The notes: generated by a model from the sequence alone, not told the origin. DNA of 64,000 nucleotides from Symsagittifera roscoffensis (GCF_963678635.1 NC_087066.1:25561736-25625735); one strand, 5' to 3'. Positions 1 to 13,770 are shown, numbered from the stretch's first letter. Program-made: numbers and translations.

Positions 1-1945
1 ATTAAGTTGTGGAGTTGTATGATTTCTCCAGACAAACTTAGTTTTTCAACTATCGTTTTCTGAGATACTTTTCTATGTATCTTTTTATCAGTATCTTGAG
101 CACGATGAACATGTTGTTTCTGCAATTTTTTTGGTGTCAAGCTGAAGACCATATTGGTCGTCTGGTTTTTCATCTTCAGGGGAAAATCTTCAGGCATGAA
201 ACTAACGATTATGAAATGTTTTTTATTTCATAATCTACATCGTAACATCAAGCATTTTGTCATAAAATACGTTGAGTTAAGGTGAAAACAGAAACTTTGA
301 TATGTGGCGTGAAAAAGAACCGATATATGTTATATCGGTTCAGTTGCTTCACACTACGTTGTTAGAAGCGCGAAAACGTGAAAATTTACTACCTCAAAAC
401 TGTTCATCTCAAAATTTTCCATGACAACTGTTTTTTTAAACTCAAAGGTCCTCTACACAATTAATACCACCCGCCATAATTAACACACTCTGCAACAAAC
501 AGATTTTGAGCAAGTGTTCAATTTAATTTCCCGTTCAGATTTCACTTGCAAGAACAAGCGTTTTGCAATGAGGATGAATTTTTTGCTTAACAATTTTTTC
601 TACAAATGATTATGACTTATCTTGCATGCATGAAATATGTCGGTAATTAAAAAAACACATATTGTTTATGATTAGGTTTGTGATTAGCAAGCGTTATCAA
701 ATCAGGATGATGAATTTTTTTGGTTAACAACTTTCTTTTAACATAATCGGATGAGTCATATTAAGATAGCTTGTTTTTTTTTCAAAAAATATTTTTTCTT
801 AGTTTTTTTTACTTACTTGATCTAGAGAAAACAACTGCGCTATTCAAAACTGGCCAGAATTTTTTCAACGGGAAATATTCGGCTTCAAAAAATTTTTGGC
901 CTTATGTTTTTCTGCTTATGTTTGTTGTCTTAGTTGCGACGTCACTTATTTTTTTCGCGCTGTAAGCAATTTTCATTGCAATTCAACGTGCTTTTAGTTT
1001 TAATTAAGTTTTTGTAAATTTTTTAATATCTTTTTTATGCTTTAGGCTTTACTTGGCCTCATTTTTTCGGTTTAGATTTATCGGCTGATTGATCTTTTTT
1101 TGTGCCGTTTGAAAAGACAAACAGATTTGTAAAGTTTTCCGGTTTCTGCGTATAAGTTTAGAATTTCATAAATTTTTCATGACAATTTTGCTTTTTGGCT
1201 AAAATTTTTGCGCTCAACAAATGTTTCTCAATAAATTAATAACGCCAGAAATTTTTTTTTGGCATTTTCGTTCAACTGAGCATCATTCGAGACAAATTTT
1301 TGAAGTTTTTGTCGACTCAATGGCGTTCCTATCATTTTCTGTCTGCTAGATTGCAATTCTTTGTTTATGCGGTATTGCAAATGATGCAAAACGCAACTTC
1401 GCCTTTGTATTGACTTTCATGTGTTGTTTTTTTTTTGTAAACTAAATTCGAATGCTTATCTTTTTTTGAGAGCCGAAGAAGCATTTTGTCAACTTCGAAA
1501 GATTTGGGTTACTCGTGTCGGCATAGTCGACTCAGGGTCATTTAATTTTCGATTTTCATCTACATGCGCTCAACATTTCTTGTATTAGCTAGTTTTGAAA
1601 CTTTGTTGTCAACTGATTAATTATATTCTCAACATAAAGTTTTCTTAAATATTTTATCAAATTGTACATAAATTAGCATTAGATATAGTATTTAAATTAA
1701 AAAGACTCATTTTATTAAACAGGCGTAGGTTTTTTTTAACTTGAACTTCGGGAACATCGAAATTTTTATATGACCAAACAACTGATATTTGTCTGTTGAT
1801 GATGTCACCAACACAACCTCAACGAAATTTGATAATATGAAATATAATCGACCATTTTGAAATATTTTACATAACTACCCTCATTCCGATTTTTGCATGA
1901 TTTGTTGTTTTTAGTCATTTCTTTTGCAAATTTTCCGTTCCGTTA
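1..1945. other. AT-rich intergenic DNA with a decayed dispersed repeat
   Basis: No gene is supported here. About 760-1130 is T-rich and contains phrases also seen in the repeats near 17.9, 23.0, 27.2 and 32.4 kb, such as TGCTTATGTTTG followed by GTCTTAGTTGC, and a later TTTACTTGGCCTCATTTTTTCGG. It therefore looks like an old copy of that family. The rest is unremarkable. A TTTATT at 1711-1716 reads AATAAA on the minus strand and could be the polyadenylation signal of the gene at 1946-3216, but this is weak. Confidence 0.4.
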
Positions 1946-3216
1946 TTATGCAACAATCATGATTTTCTCCTCTCTTGGCATCCATTTCTGAATTATATCC
2001 GGGATGAGTAAGAGTGTCCACGATATGATGAGGGGTACGCTGATTACACCGCCGATGAGGCAGAGAATCAAAGGGTAAACGCTTTGGAAGTAGGGATTGT
2101 TAAGGCCAATGAACCATACCAAAACACATGCTATGATACTCGTTTCTGAAAAGAAACAAAAACGGGTTTGTATAATTCCTGATGGTCTGCAGGAAAAATG
2201 GGGCCAATTAATCCTGCTGGATAATTATTTTCTTTTTTCAAATAAAGAGGATAATACGTCTCAATTCAGGAATTAATTTTCGTATCATTTTTGCAACTTT
2301 TGATTTCACTTGGCAATGCAATTATTCAAGTTTCTGGTCGCGAGTTGTTGATTTACTCAATTTTTTGAGATGTCAATTTTGGATAAAAGCGTCTAAGGCC
2401 AGCCATTTCGAGTTTTTTTGAGCTCAGCAAAAATTTTACAAAAAGAGAAATTTGGCAAATAGCAAACCTAATGTGGTAAATTAGTAACTAAATTAGTATC
2501 CATTGATTTGCTTGTAACAAAAGAATGAACAGGTTTTCTAACCAGTGACGGTGTTAAGGAAGATATTAGTGCTCTTTATGAAGTTGTTTCTGACAGAATA
2601 CTTCCGGAGACAAGCCATGTAAAGCCACAGTAGAAGCGAGAACACACCCCCACTCACAGATAGCATCTGCAGACACCGGGTCAGAGTACCCACTTTGGTC
2701 GACACTGAAACGATACACTGATACACTTGTCATAGCTGAGCTAACTACACTTCTCAGAGTGAATATTCTCCTCATTACTGTAGCGTTATTGTTTCCTTTC
2801 ATCCAATTCAAAATACATTTTGAATTGAATTATCACAAAAGTTTCCCAATCACTTTTAATCAAAACTCATACATCATTCCAAGAATCAAAAGACCGAAGT
2901 AATTGAGGGGCGGATGTTGACTAGGTTGTAAGCAGGAGAGAAAAAGAAAAATGCTCAGAAAGGTGTGTAAATCCGTACCCGATCTGTACCCAACGAAACC
3001 ATCCAAATCAGCCCCTGGAACCACTCGAGCTTCGATTCCATATCTCATAACCTTGCTAGAGGGCACAGCCACAGTAAACAGAGCTGCCATGTACACTAAC
3101 GCACAAGCACAGCATGCTATGGCCACTAGAGAGAGGCCATACATGCCGTCCACGAAGTTGAGTCTAGTGACGTCAACAGCCATACCTCTTCTTCGACCTC
3201 CTCCGCAGCAGCACAT
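1946..3216 (-). CDS. Four-TM membrane protein of unknown family, three exons
   Basis: Three minus-strand exons, 3216-2979, 2704-2543 and 2145-1946 (TAA at 1948-1946), join in frame across two GT-AG introns, both in phase 1, to give 199 residues. The 5' end starts at the ATG at 3216. The N-terminus is MCCCGGGRRRG: a triple cysteine, possibly palmitoylated, followed by a basic patch. Hydrophobic segments lie at about residues 27-51, 92-112, 134-149 and 156-183, giving a four-pass topology. A loop of about 40 residues follows segment 1 and the tail is short and charged. The length and layout recall small tetraspan families (MARVEL or claudin type), but I see no diagnostic motif and assign no function. 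The gene model is inferred from splice signals and reading frame only. The open frame across all three exons, with hydrophobicity in exactly those frames, is the main support. Exon 2 has another open frame that lacks hydrophobic character. Confidence 0.6.
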
Positions 3217-4720
3217 GATTACGACCGATGAAGATGATAATAGTTGACGTTTTTTTATAGCACGAGCTGTCTGTTTTAGGGTTGAAAAAATGTTCTCCTT
3301 GTTTCTGGATGAAGTTTATCTCAAACTGATCGTTTACAAAAATACGTTTTCCCTGCTGAAGTTTCTATTGGATCACTCCTAATATAAAAAATCCTTTAGG
3401 TTTATTCGGTTGTTTCGAGCTCAATAATAATAAATAAACTTGTCCTCATATCTCGAAAAAAAAAGAATTATGCGGAAAAGAGATCTTATTTCAAATTCTG
3501 ATGGCAGAGAACATTTTTCTATGCTTAAAGAATCTAAGTTAAACTCAACTCTTTCTGTTTTAGTTTGACTGAAAATTACAATCATGAAAGCGAGGGAAAC
3601 TAAGTTGAAGTTGAGGCATCTGACTTCTAGCATAAGCTTAAGAGTTTTTGTTTCTATTTGCTGCAACAGCTATTTTGAAAAACAAAGTATGAAAAATCTT
3701 GAAAATTTGGGAAAAAATGAGAAAATTCAGCGTAAAGCACTCAGCCATGAAACCTAAAATTATTCGCGAATCAATTCGAGGACTCGAGGTAAAAACTGTA
3801 CTGCAGTTTTGAAAAAGTTTTTCTGTAAAAATCATTTATTTGGAAGCAAAATGTAGTCGATTTTATGTTGATATAAATTGTTTGCTTTTTTCTGGTAGAA
3901 AAATGAGCGTTCACTGATACTTTTTGCGCTTCGATTAAGTTAATTTGCCGAAGCGCCTGGATACACAAAAATATATCAAAAAAAGTCAACAATCTGCGTT
4001 TTCTGATGCCATCAATTGGTACTTTTGGACTTCTCGGGGCTTAGACTTCTTTTCGAAATTTAACAACTATAAATTTTGTTCTCCATTTCGTCAATTCTGC
4101 TGAAGGTTTAACTGATTTCGGGTCTACTTGACTATCTCCCCCCTATTGTAGCTACTTAAGAATCTCCACCCCTATAAATAAATACAGTAAGTTAGCACTA
4201 ATTTTTCTGCATTCTGATTCGTTAAAAAATTGATCATTTTGATCTAATTAACAATCCCCCCTACCTGTAACGGGTGAAAATTGTTAAGTAGATCCCTGAT
4301 ATCTCCTAAAAAGATGAAGCATGAAAAGAACCGTGTGCACTTCATTTTTTTTGAAAAAGCGACCGAGCTGTTAAAAAGTACTTAGTACATTTATTTTGCT
4401 AACTACGCATATATAGCACATTTGAAAAGGTTTCAAATTGAGAGCTGATTGGCACTCTCGCATATTTTGCCGATTTCAAGCTATACTAAGATGTTAAACT
4501 AGAAAACATTTAATACTGTTCATTTATACTCAATTCATTTTTAACTCATTTATTTATATCTCAATTATTTATAACTAAAACTAAATTTTATTGTACTCTG
4601 ATTAGTTTTAATTTGCAGACTACCCTTTAATAGGCTGAATTAAGTTTGGTTACAAATCTAACCTCACTTATGCCAGTATTCTTACAAATGAAGAAAGAAA
4701 AGAAAAATCACAAAAGAAAC
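3217..4720. other. Intergenic, no gene seen
   Basis: AT-rich sequence with short open frames only. It holds the region upstream of the minus-strand four-TM gene. No promoter element stands out and no repeat family was recognised. Confidence 0.4.
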
Positions 4721-4727
4721 AAAACAG

Positions 4728-5800
4728 CTCGTATCAGGGCGAAGCCCTGAGTGTTCCGACTGCCTTTTAAGGTCTATGGAGCAATAATAACATTACAAAA
4801 CAATATATTAAAAAGCAAAATTAAAAAAAAAAAACATTTTTTTTTTAATATGAGTTTTTTTTGTGAAAATCATCCCCCACACTCCATATAAAATACAGTG
4901 AGAAAGTTCGCTAGAAAAACACCAGTTATAGCATTAAGCTTCCTTCAAACTATTTGGAGCGATTTCTAAGACAGATTAAATCTTCGCTTACGCGTTATCA
5001 GCGCGAAAATATTGCGCGTTAATTCTCCCAAATTGGCCAAAATGGCAATCTTCAAACCCATAATTTTGCAAAAAATCAATCACTGGTGAAGAACATTTTC
5101 AAATTTAAGCTCAGGACACCATTAATTTTTGAATGATTTTTTTAAAAATCCTCAAAAATGGCTAGGTAAAAAGTCGAAACTTGCCTGAAGAAAAAACCAC
5201 CCTGAGCACAAATATTTTACGAAATTACGAAAGTCGGAACAAAGTCGGAACTGCTCGTATACAAAAATCGGAACTGTTCGTATCAGGGCAAAACCCTGAA
5301 TGTTCCGACTGCCTTTTAAGGTTTATGGAGCAGTAATAACATTAAAAAATTAAATGTAATTAAATAAAATGAACATTCTTTTTTCTAACATTTGAGATTT
5401 TTTGTGAAAATCATCCCCCGAAACGCCATATTAAGTAGAAAAGGATAGACTTTGCTCCTTTTAACAAAACAATAACGACAAATAAACTTCTTTCAACCAC
5501 TTTGGAACGATTTCTAAAACGGATTAAATCTCCTCTTACGCGTTAATGGCCCGAAATATATCGCGCATTAATTGTACAAAATTTAAACTCCCATAATTTT
5601 ACCTGGCAATCTTTAAACCCGCATAACTTTACAGGTGAAACATCTTTTCAAATATAAGCTCAAGACAACAAAACCTTTCGAATGATATTTAAAAAATCCG
5701 TCAAAAACGGCCAGTTAAAAAGTCGAATATTGTCTGAAGAAAGAAAAACCAACCCCGAGCACAAATTTTCCGTTATATTTTTTACGAAAGTCGGAACAAC
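4728..5800. repeat. Diverged tandem duplication, unit about 545 bp
   Basis: Two head-to-tail copies start at about 4728 and 5274. Both begin with a short inverted repeat, then share TTCCGACTGCCTTTTAAGG, a run ending in TATGGAGCA, a CATCCCCC motif about 130 bp later, and an ACGCGTTA motif about 250 bp in. The copies differ by many substitutions and small indels, so the duplication is old. In the first copy TCAGGGC-GAA-GCCCTGA at 4735-4751 is a perfect 7-bp stem with a 3-nt loop. The second copy has lost pairing. Confidence 0.75.
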
Positions 5801-5979
5801 AGTAAATTCATTCAGTACTAGACTAGGAAGTTGCTTGAAGCTAGCGAACCGAAAAAAGAAAGAGTAACGCACAGACGGTGAGCTTAATAAGAAACTAGTG
5901 GTTTCAACTAGTGTTAAAACATGAAGCTCAGCAAACAAAAGTTTTATATAGTTGATGCAAGCTTACTATTGTAGAGAGT

Positions 5980-7120
5980 ATAATTTTTTTCTGTAATTGA
6001 TACCACCGTTAAAACATTTGTTTTTAAGAAAAATTTCGCACGGACCAATGAAAATGGGAAGAATCAAGTTATTCGGGTGTGTTTAAATTTTTTTCCCTTT
6101 TATTTTACCCGCAAAATTAGGTACCACAAACAATCATCCAAGTGAGTTTTCTCATTTGCCAAAAAACCAATCGGCAATTTTTGACTTTTGGTCTAATTGC
6201 GAACGGATAAATGAGCTAGCAGGCGAATATCGTTTTCAGTCTAGAACAATTACCGCAAATAATCATCGGAACTGGTGACTGATATAGCGGATTAAGGGCA
6301 TTCTCAAAAATTCGACCAACCGCCTGCGGACCCCAAGGGTCTCCCTTTGCACTTTTTGGATATATGTATTATTGGCTGACTGACCCTGAAATTTTTCTAA
6401 ATATACTAATTTTGAGAGATGAGCGCGCGCCAAAAAATTTTTTTCGTCAAATTTTTCCAAAAAATGCCTAAAAATCTCTTTTGTGGCAGTTTTCTTCAAA
6501 TTTTGACCTGTGGCGCAGAAAATTTGGTCAAAATGGCGTCTTTATAGTGATTTGCGAGAGCTGAAAAAATCGATTTGTTCAGCCTAATTTAAAAAAGTTT
6601 TGAATTTTTTTTTTTGAAAATCCGCCCCTCCCCCTCGAGAAAAATCTAGATCCGCCCCTGTCAAATCCAAACCGTGATTCAAAAGGCTTTCAAAGTTTTT
6701 AAAAATTTATTGCGGTGTTAAGAAGAACTTGTATAAATTTTCAGCTCAATTTCGAGCGAGTAATTTAGGCGAAAACACATACTATCATAGGACAGGCGAT
6801 GAAATTTTGGGTTTACTCTAATGAAGTTTTTTTCCAAGTTTTTTCAGCGCCATCTTAGGAGAAAAATTCAAAAAAATCGAATTCATTAGAATTTTTTTTA
6901 ATTTTCAAATGTCAGATAAATTTATCGCAGCAATCACAATAAACGACACTAATTTAAAAACAAAGCTTTCTATTGATTTTGCTAAAATTATGGTCGGAAC
7001 TTTCTGTGCTTCCACAGCAACCGGCTATCGTTTTTTGCTATTTTTGGCTATTACGGACAAACACAGCTGTTTGTTTAAACTTATCTTCTCCGAAGTTACT
7101 TACTTAATGCCATCAAATTA
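5980..7120. repeat. Dispersed repeat related to 24.0-24.6 kb
   Basis: The stretch carries TATTCGGGTGTGTTT-type sequence followed by a cytosine-poor segment and CGCAAAAT. Further on it has GGTCGGAAC-TTCTGTG, then an AACNGGCTATC motif. The same order is found at about 24030-24560 and 28680-29210, with large indels between copies. The TTCTGTGCTNCTTGC-type phrase also recurs at about 20820. I see no intact gene in it. Confidence 0.55.
6320..6560. repeat. Dispersed repeat with a second copy at 21.5 kb
   Basis: About 240 bp align by eye with 21500-21760: a GGCTGACTGACCCT-type phrase, then TTTCTCTAA-like sequence, a GAGAG tract leading to GCGCGC, a poly-A stretch, AAAATGCCTAAAA, and GCGCA-AAAT followed by GGTC-AAA. 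The copies are clearly diverged. The minus-strand open frames in both copies are not alike enough to suggest a protein. Confidence 0.6.
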
Positions 7121-7129
7121 ATAAACTAG

Positions 7130-9680
7130 CAAGATATTCTCAAATCATCTTAAGCCTTTAATCTATTTCAACACCATACGTTATGTTCAATAAACTATCT
7201 AAGCTTTGCTTGCATCTACATATTTTTTAAATTAAGTCGATTAGGCCTAAGAATCCAGGCTAACGCCAAACACTCAACAAATTTTCCTATTGGGGAGAAA
7301 ATTACATCAATAAATGAATTCAAAAACAACATCATTTTATCTCCTTTTTCAGAACTATGCATAGAAAAAAAAAACATTTTTTTTTTGTATAGAGGTGTCA
7401 ATTATAACACCACGAAGGAGAAAAAATCTTATTGCAAAATATTCTTGTAAATTAAACAACTTTTAATAGAATACCAACTCAAAAACTTAATGACCAAGGA
7501 TAAATTTATCAATACAAAATCATGCTAAAGACAAAAACAGAAAATCACTCAAAAATACTGAACTATTGGACTTAATTAAAAAATTGGTTGAACAGTTGGT
7601 TGAGCAATTACGTAACCACAACTGAATCTACACTAAAATGCCAAAAAAAATAAGTACAGTTGCTCAAGGATGATTAAAGACTAACTATTTTAAAATGAAA
7701 AAACTAGATGTCAAAAGAAAAAAAAATGATACAAAAAACTGACCAGGAACTTAGAAGAACATATATTCTTCACAAAAGTAAAAAGCGGTCGTTTTATAGT
7801 TTTTCTCGCTGTGTTGTAGAGTCTCAATCTATAGAGAATTGATCGAAGCTAGTTCTATTTAGCACAAACTATGCCCCACGGGCACAATGAATCCGGTGTT
7901 TCACTCAATCGCGTATTTAATGTCTTCCGAGAACTTTATTCGGGGTTGCCTGTGCATTATTTGATTAGGTTTAATTTACCGTTGTTAACTATTTTATTTA
8001 ACAATTGCCTCGCAGCCGAGTGGAAGGAAACTCATGCTGAACGCCTTAACTAGCCGCGTGGAAAAGTAAATCGGAGCGTGGAGGACACATGATTTTGGCT
8101 CTTTATTCTGTTTGAAAAAAAAGTTCCGGTATAGTGACAGTATAATAAGAAAATCACGCCTAATTGTCACAATCCATTGTCTTGATTTTTCCTTTTCCTA
8201 TACTGTAAAAGTAACCAAGTACTTCAAAAAACTACTGTTCAATTTTCACCAATTCAGAAGGGCAGCCTAATTTGATAGTTGGCAAAACCAGCAGTGCGAG
8301 ATGAAACGAGAAAGGAAAAAGTGACAGCAACAACAGTCGTCTGTTGTGTATCGGTGGGCAGTTTTGTATCAACTTGGGCAAAATTAAATGTTCAGAAAAA
8401 ACTATTTTCATTATTGGGGGGAGGGGGGGGGGGGGTGTATCACGACAGAAAATTCTCTGGAGCGACCTTCTACCAGGTAACAAATATCAAAATAAAGCCC
8501 CTTAAGATGGATGCTAGTTGGAACTAGTGAGAAATAATTTATATCTTATTGCTTTTTATACCATTCATATTATTATTACTAAAGCTGGTTTAAGTACTTT
8601 TATTATGACATAAGGCCTAAAGGAAAAAAATGATTTTTAAAAAGAAAAGTTCAAATGTTTTGTAAGTACGTGAATTGTCAAGGTAGATAAAATGAACTAA
8701 GTTCCATGACGAAAAAACATCAATTCAAACATAATAATTACTTCATTCAGCATAAAACTGATTCTAAGCCATAATAACTTCAAAAACAGCCCATCCCAAT
8801 TGACTCACGAATTGAATGATTTTAAAAAAATTTAGTCTCTGAAGTTATTCAATTTAACTATGTCGCGCGTTTCATTTCCCCGTTTTCCCTCTCTAATAAA
8901 TATCAATTTCTATATCAGGTTAAAAAACAGGTTAATGGTTTTTGAACCACAACATAAAAATTAAACTTTTGCAGAGTCGCGATGTTTTTGACCAGAATAA
9001 ACAGCGCAATTATAGTGCATTACGTCTTAGTCCTGATTTTTTCAAAACGAAAAACGTTTTCAATAAATTAGATCAATAAATACAATAATCAAATTGAAAA
9101 AAGACCAAAAAATATCGTATTTTAATTTTAATGTTTTCGTTTTTTTGAAACAGTGATATAATTTATATCAAAACTCCCCTGGCAAGACATTTCTTAAGCA
9201 AGTTTTCAAAAAAAGTTTGGTGACCTACAAAATATTTGAGATGGGCCATTGAAACAGAGCCGCTGGAACAGATTGATTGATATTTTTTTTACGTATTTTT
9301 ATTTTGTCTGAACGTTTTTATTTTGTCCGAAGGCTAAAGTGAAGGCTACAGAAGTTTGACGGTTTTTTTTAACAAATTTGATTCGCTATAGCAACACAGA
9401 GCGACGTTTTTTTCGCCCTTACTGAAAAGTACGTAAAAAACACACTCTCATTGAAACAAAACAAAATAAGACAACAGAAGTAAAAAATAGGAAAATAAAA
9501 ATCAATGAATTAATGATTGAAGTAAAAAATATTTGCGCAAGAACCTTCCTGATAAGAAACAATTATCCAGATTTTTTTTCGTCCTTTTCGAAAAATTGGG
9601 AAGTCTGAGATTCTGTGGGTAAACTTTTCTTAACTATCAAGAAGCTGCATCTTCAACGAAGATCTCGAATGGCGAAGAAC
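7130..9680. other. Intergenic, no gene seen
   Basis: AT-rich DNA without a convincing open frame. The only standout is a G-rich run at 8416-8435, two G-tracts separated by one A, where both overlapping open frames are artefacts of the homopolymer. The region from 8800 to 9600 is low in complexity and rich in poly-T. Confidence 0.4.
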
Positions 9681-9689
9681 TCTGTCCTT

Positions 9690-11860
9690 GGGCTGTCTTT
9701 GAAGATCATTTATCTTTCAGTACTTCGATAATTTTTTTAAAATTTTTAACCGCTTTTAATTTTTTTTAGGATATACAAAATTCTGGAGTTGCGAAGAGTC
9801 CATCCATCTCCGATGGATTTAACATATCTCCTCCAAATAAATTGATATGAATTATAACGTATTCTCTTAGAAATGACTACTCCGGAGAGTGTGAAACCCA
9901 GCCATTAGCCCACTATTTTTTTGCAATGAACTAGGTGATGTGTTTTTTTCGGCCGCTAGCTTCCTAAAAGTAACACGTTTGTCAAATATTCACTAGCAGT
10001 TCTTATGTTTCCCGACTGGAAGTTGGATTGTAAATTTATTGAAAAACTAAAATCAAACGAATTCCAGGTCGTGAAACAATCAAACCTTAAAAAGTAACAG
10101 AAAATTTTGATGTGACAAAAAATAACGTTCGAGATGATTTTTTTCAGAATTTGACAAATTTATTGCCTTGTTTTGATAGATAGCAATAAAGTTTCATGAC
10201 TTGCCTCAATTTAATTTTTTCGAAAACACTCAGGCGAGTTTTGGATTAAAATGGTCTTAAAATGTACTTGATTCGTTTCACAGAACTAATTTAAGTAACT
10301 TTGACTAGACAAATTTGGAAAAACCACACTTACGCGAGGTCCTCAACCTAAACTAAAACTGAAAGACATGCCAGAGATGTATTTGTTTTCATCACCTCAG
10401 AATTGAGTTTTCCTGGTTAATTTTGAGGGCAATGGTTTTTCTCAAGTTTTTCAGGAATCTCAATGAAGGAAGTTTTCAAGGTAAATTAATTGCTGCGACA
10501 TGTTTTAATTCAAAACTTTAGTTCGAGAAAAATTAAAATTTATAATTTTTTTTTAAAATAAATCTTTCAATTTAATGTGAGAATCACAAAGTAAAAACTT
10601 GATGATGCGTTTTGAATACCGCCCAGCATACATAAAAAACTATATATTTTTGAATCGTCGTTAAAAAAAAAGTTAAGGGTTAATGGATGGTGAAGGTTCT
10701 GTTTTTGGTCTGTCTTTGAAGATAATTTAACTTTCAGTATTTCGGATAATTTCTTTGAAATTTAACCGCTCTTAACTTTGTTTCAGCTAGGATGTACGAA
10801 AAGCTAGGAGTTGGGAAGAGGCCATCTATCTCTGATGGATTTGACATATCTCCCTTCCAAATATAATTATATGAATTATAACGTATTAGCCTTTCTTTTA
10901 GAAATGACTTCGTGGTCTGAAGTGTATGAAACCCAGCCATTAGCCCATTATTTTTTGCAATTAACTAGTTAATTTGTATTTTTCAACCGCTGGCTTCCTA
11001 ACAGTAGAATGTTTGTCAACACAAATTACGTTTGACTACCATAAATTGGCTTCAGTAGATATGGTTAAAAACACAATAAAACTAATTTTCAGGAGAATTG
11101 ATTCAAAATTTTGACGCTCTATCCGGTTTGCTAAGTAATTTCCATTTTTCCTGAATTGAATTTGGTATGTAATTTTTGAAAAACTAAAACCAAACGACTT
11201 CCCACTTGTGAAATAATCAAATCTGGAAAATGTCATATCGACGATTATCCAAGAAAATTTTAATCTTGATTCGAAAAAAATTAATTTCTTACTCGACGAA
11301 TTGAATGAAAGGGCAGCAGAAAAAATTCGTTGTGCCAAAAAAACGTTCGAGATGAGTATATGAGACTTTTGGAAATTTCCTGCCCCGCTCTGAAAAGTCA
11401 CTCAGACAAGTCCTGGGTTGGACCTGATTTATATTTGGTCTTAAAGGGTCTTAAATTGTACTTGATTAGTTTCACAGAACTAACCTAAGTAACTTTGCAT
11501 AGAAAAATTTGAAAAAACCACACTTACGCGAGTTCTTCAACCTAATTTATAATTGAGAGATGAGCCATAGTTGTATATGTTGCCTTCACATCAAACCTGA
11601 GCTTTTGTGTTTAGTTTTGGGACAATGTTTGTTTTTAAGATGCTAAGTAGTCTCAAAAAACGAAGCTATCAAGGTAAAGTAATTGCTGCGACATGTCTTA
11701 ATTCAAAAACTTCTGCGAATTAATAACAAATATTTCTTGTTAATTAAATTGCTGTGGCATGATTTAATTCATGACTTCGTGGGACAACAGCAAAGTCAAC
11801 AACGTGATGGTGCGTTTTCATTATCGCTCAGTATACAAAAAAAACTATTTTTTGACACAT
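9690..11860. repeat. Diverged tandem duplication, unit about 1.0-1.2 kb
   Basis: Copy 1 (about 9690-10640) and copy 2 (about 10705-11860) share, in order: CTGTCTTTGAAGAT, a CATCTCCGATGGATTT-type phrase, TGAATTATAACGTATT, AACCCAGCCATTAGCCCA, GTTTCACAGAACTAA, AACCACACTTACGCGAG, and AATTGCTGCGACATGT. Spacing grows from about 1.02 kb to 1.2 kb because copy 2 carries insertions. A third partial copy of the GGATTTA section is at about 15790-15970. Open frames inside are short and not shared. This looks like an old non-coding element family. Confidence 0.75.
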
Positions 11861-11869
11861 CAGTAACAA

Positions 11870-13770
11870 AATGGATCATAATTCATCACAAAAACCACCA
11901 GATGAGGCATCGTCACATAGAAAAAAGGAATTATGTTATATTTCAATTTGAAGAGAAAGACACTTTGTTCATTTACGCTTAGCTGTCATTAAAAAATTTC
12001 TTTGTTTTTGAGTTTTTCGTTAACTGTTTTGATGATAATTGATTATTGCTAACATAGTTGATCCTTCGATTCAATTTATTCAAAGTTATGAATATGATAA
12101 TAACTTACTCTCGCCTTTTGGAATTATTTTTTGTGAATTGCAAAAAAATCCATTTTTTTTTTTATTGAGAGACAAATTTTTGAAATTTTTGAGTATCACA
12201 ATCACAAAAGGTTGAACTAATAACAAAATTCCTAAAATTTTTTTTCAAAAGTTATTTAAAATTCTGATGACATAAATGTCATACAAATCTGGAAAAAATC
12301 AAAATTACAAATTTCACAAATCCGAATCAAACAATTGCTTTTACATTTTTAATTAAAAAAACGCTCTTAACAGTTTTCTTTTGATAATTTTAAAGTTTTT
12401 TTTGTCAGTATTTTGATTTACAAACAATTTTTGACAGAAGATGACTTCACATTCAAATTACCTGTGTGTCAACTCTCTGCCCTTTTGTTTCCCATGCTTG
12501 TTTATGGAGTGTTTCGGTTTATTGCCCGATTGATCGATAACATCTGACTTTAACTCAGGCCTACCACTATCTGTGCCATATGTCTGCAAATGCTGTTTTA
12601 CCGGGGTGTCCTCATTACGGGGATCCTTGAGATTCTCGTGGTTAATTGCCACGCCATTCAGCCGACATATGTAGAGTTACATCCACTACACGTTCACTTA
12701 AAAATCACTTCATCAGTTTGCATTCAAAGCAGTTCCAAACATAATAGATACAACTTCTTTTTTTCTTGACTGATACCACAAGGTACATTGGACTGAGATA
12801 TTTGCTTTTAGGCGACGCTCACACTTTTCGTTTTGGTGCAGAAAAGTCCAAACTTTTTTCTTATAAGTTACTGCTTGAGTATTTAAAAGATGCATCATCT
12901 GACCAAGTATCCGGATTTCAAAATTTTTGTTCTTTCTTTTTGGTAAGCACTCAACGAATTGGTGAAGTTCTCAGATCCTGAAATACAATTAAAAGTCCGA
13001 GGAACTCGACTCTAAATCACGTTCTTGTTGTAAGGCAAAGGGCACATTTTTTGATTTTCAGAATTGGAACAGTAGAAGATGATGCCAACCGCATGTGATT
13101 TTTTTCATGGCTCTGCATTGGTTTCCAATTCCTCGAAAGCTCCAAACTCGCCTTTTAGTCAGGTTTCTCAATAGTTAACTGCAATTTGACTCTCTGTATA
13201 TTTTTTGCAACTTAGGTTTTTGAACAACTATTAAAACAATTTTTGTGGAAATTTCGGTTTGCGTTAGTTCGATCGCCAACGAGTTCGAAATTTTTAAATA
13301 ATTTTTCATCTTTTTCAACAATTTAAAGGTTAAATAATAGTTTTAATCTATTTGTATGTTTAATTTCAAAAATTAAAAGCGTTTTAATGGACAGTTTAAA
13401 TGCTTTCGGTTTTGTTTTTCATATCTGTTTGACTTGATTCCCATTCATCTGTTTCCTATTTCTCCTTCACGTTATACTTTCTTTCTTGATTTCATCTTTC
13501 AAAAATTTGCAAGCGTTTTGAGCATGATGAACTAATGAAATAATAGAGTAGCAATTTCGGTCACCATTAAAATTTAAAGCTTCGATCACACTTTTTTTGT
13601 ACTGAAGGGTCGCACAACTTTTAAAACACGGTATGGTACCTGCATTTGTTGGTTTCTGCTTTCTTGGTTTGACCAAAAAGATTGGTTAGCCATACATCTT
13701 TGGTGGTAGTTTCATCAATTCTTTGGCTCAAGGAGTATGAACATACCTAAAAAAAAGAACTTTTGAATTG
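11870..13770. other. Intergenic, one exon-like island at 12.46-12.68 kb
   Basis: Mostly AT-rich without genes. The exception is about 12460-12680 on the minus strand, a GC-richer open frame of hydrophilic residues that ends at CACACAG followed by GTAATT, a good splice donor. It has no ATG in frame and no family resemblance, so I do not call it a gene. Confidence 0.35.

Noticed and set aside
2951-3247. Plus-strand 98-codon open frame
   Set aside because: Antisense of exon 1 of the four-TM gene, which has better coding character and splice signals.
8232-8527. Overlapping frames with poly-Gly or poly-Pro
   Set aside because: They are produced by the G-tract at 8416-8435.
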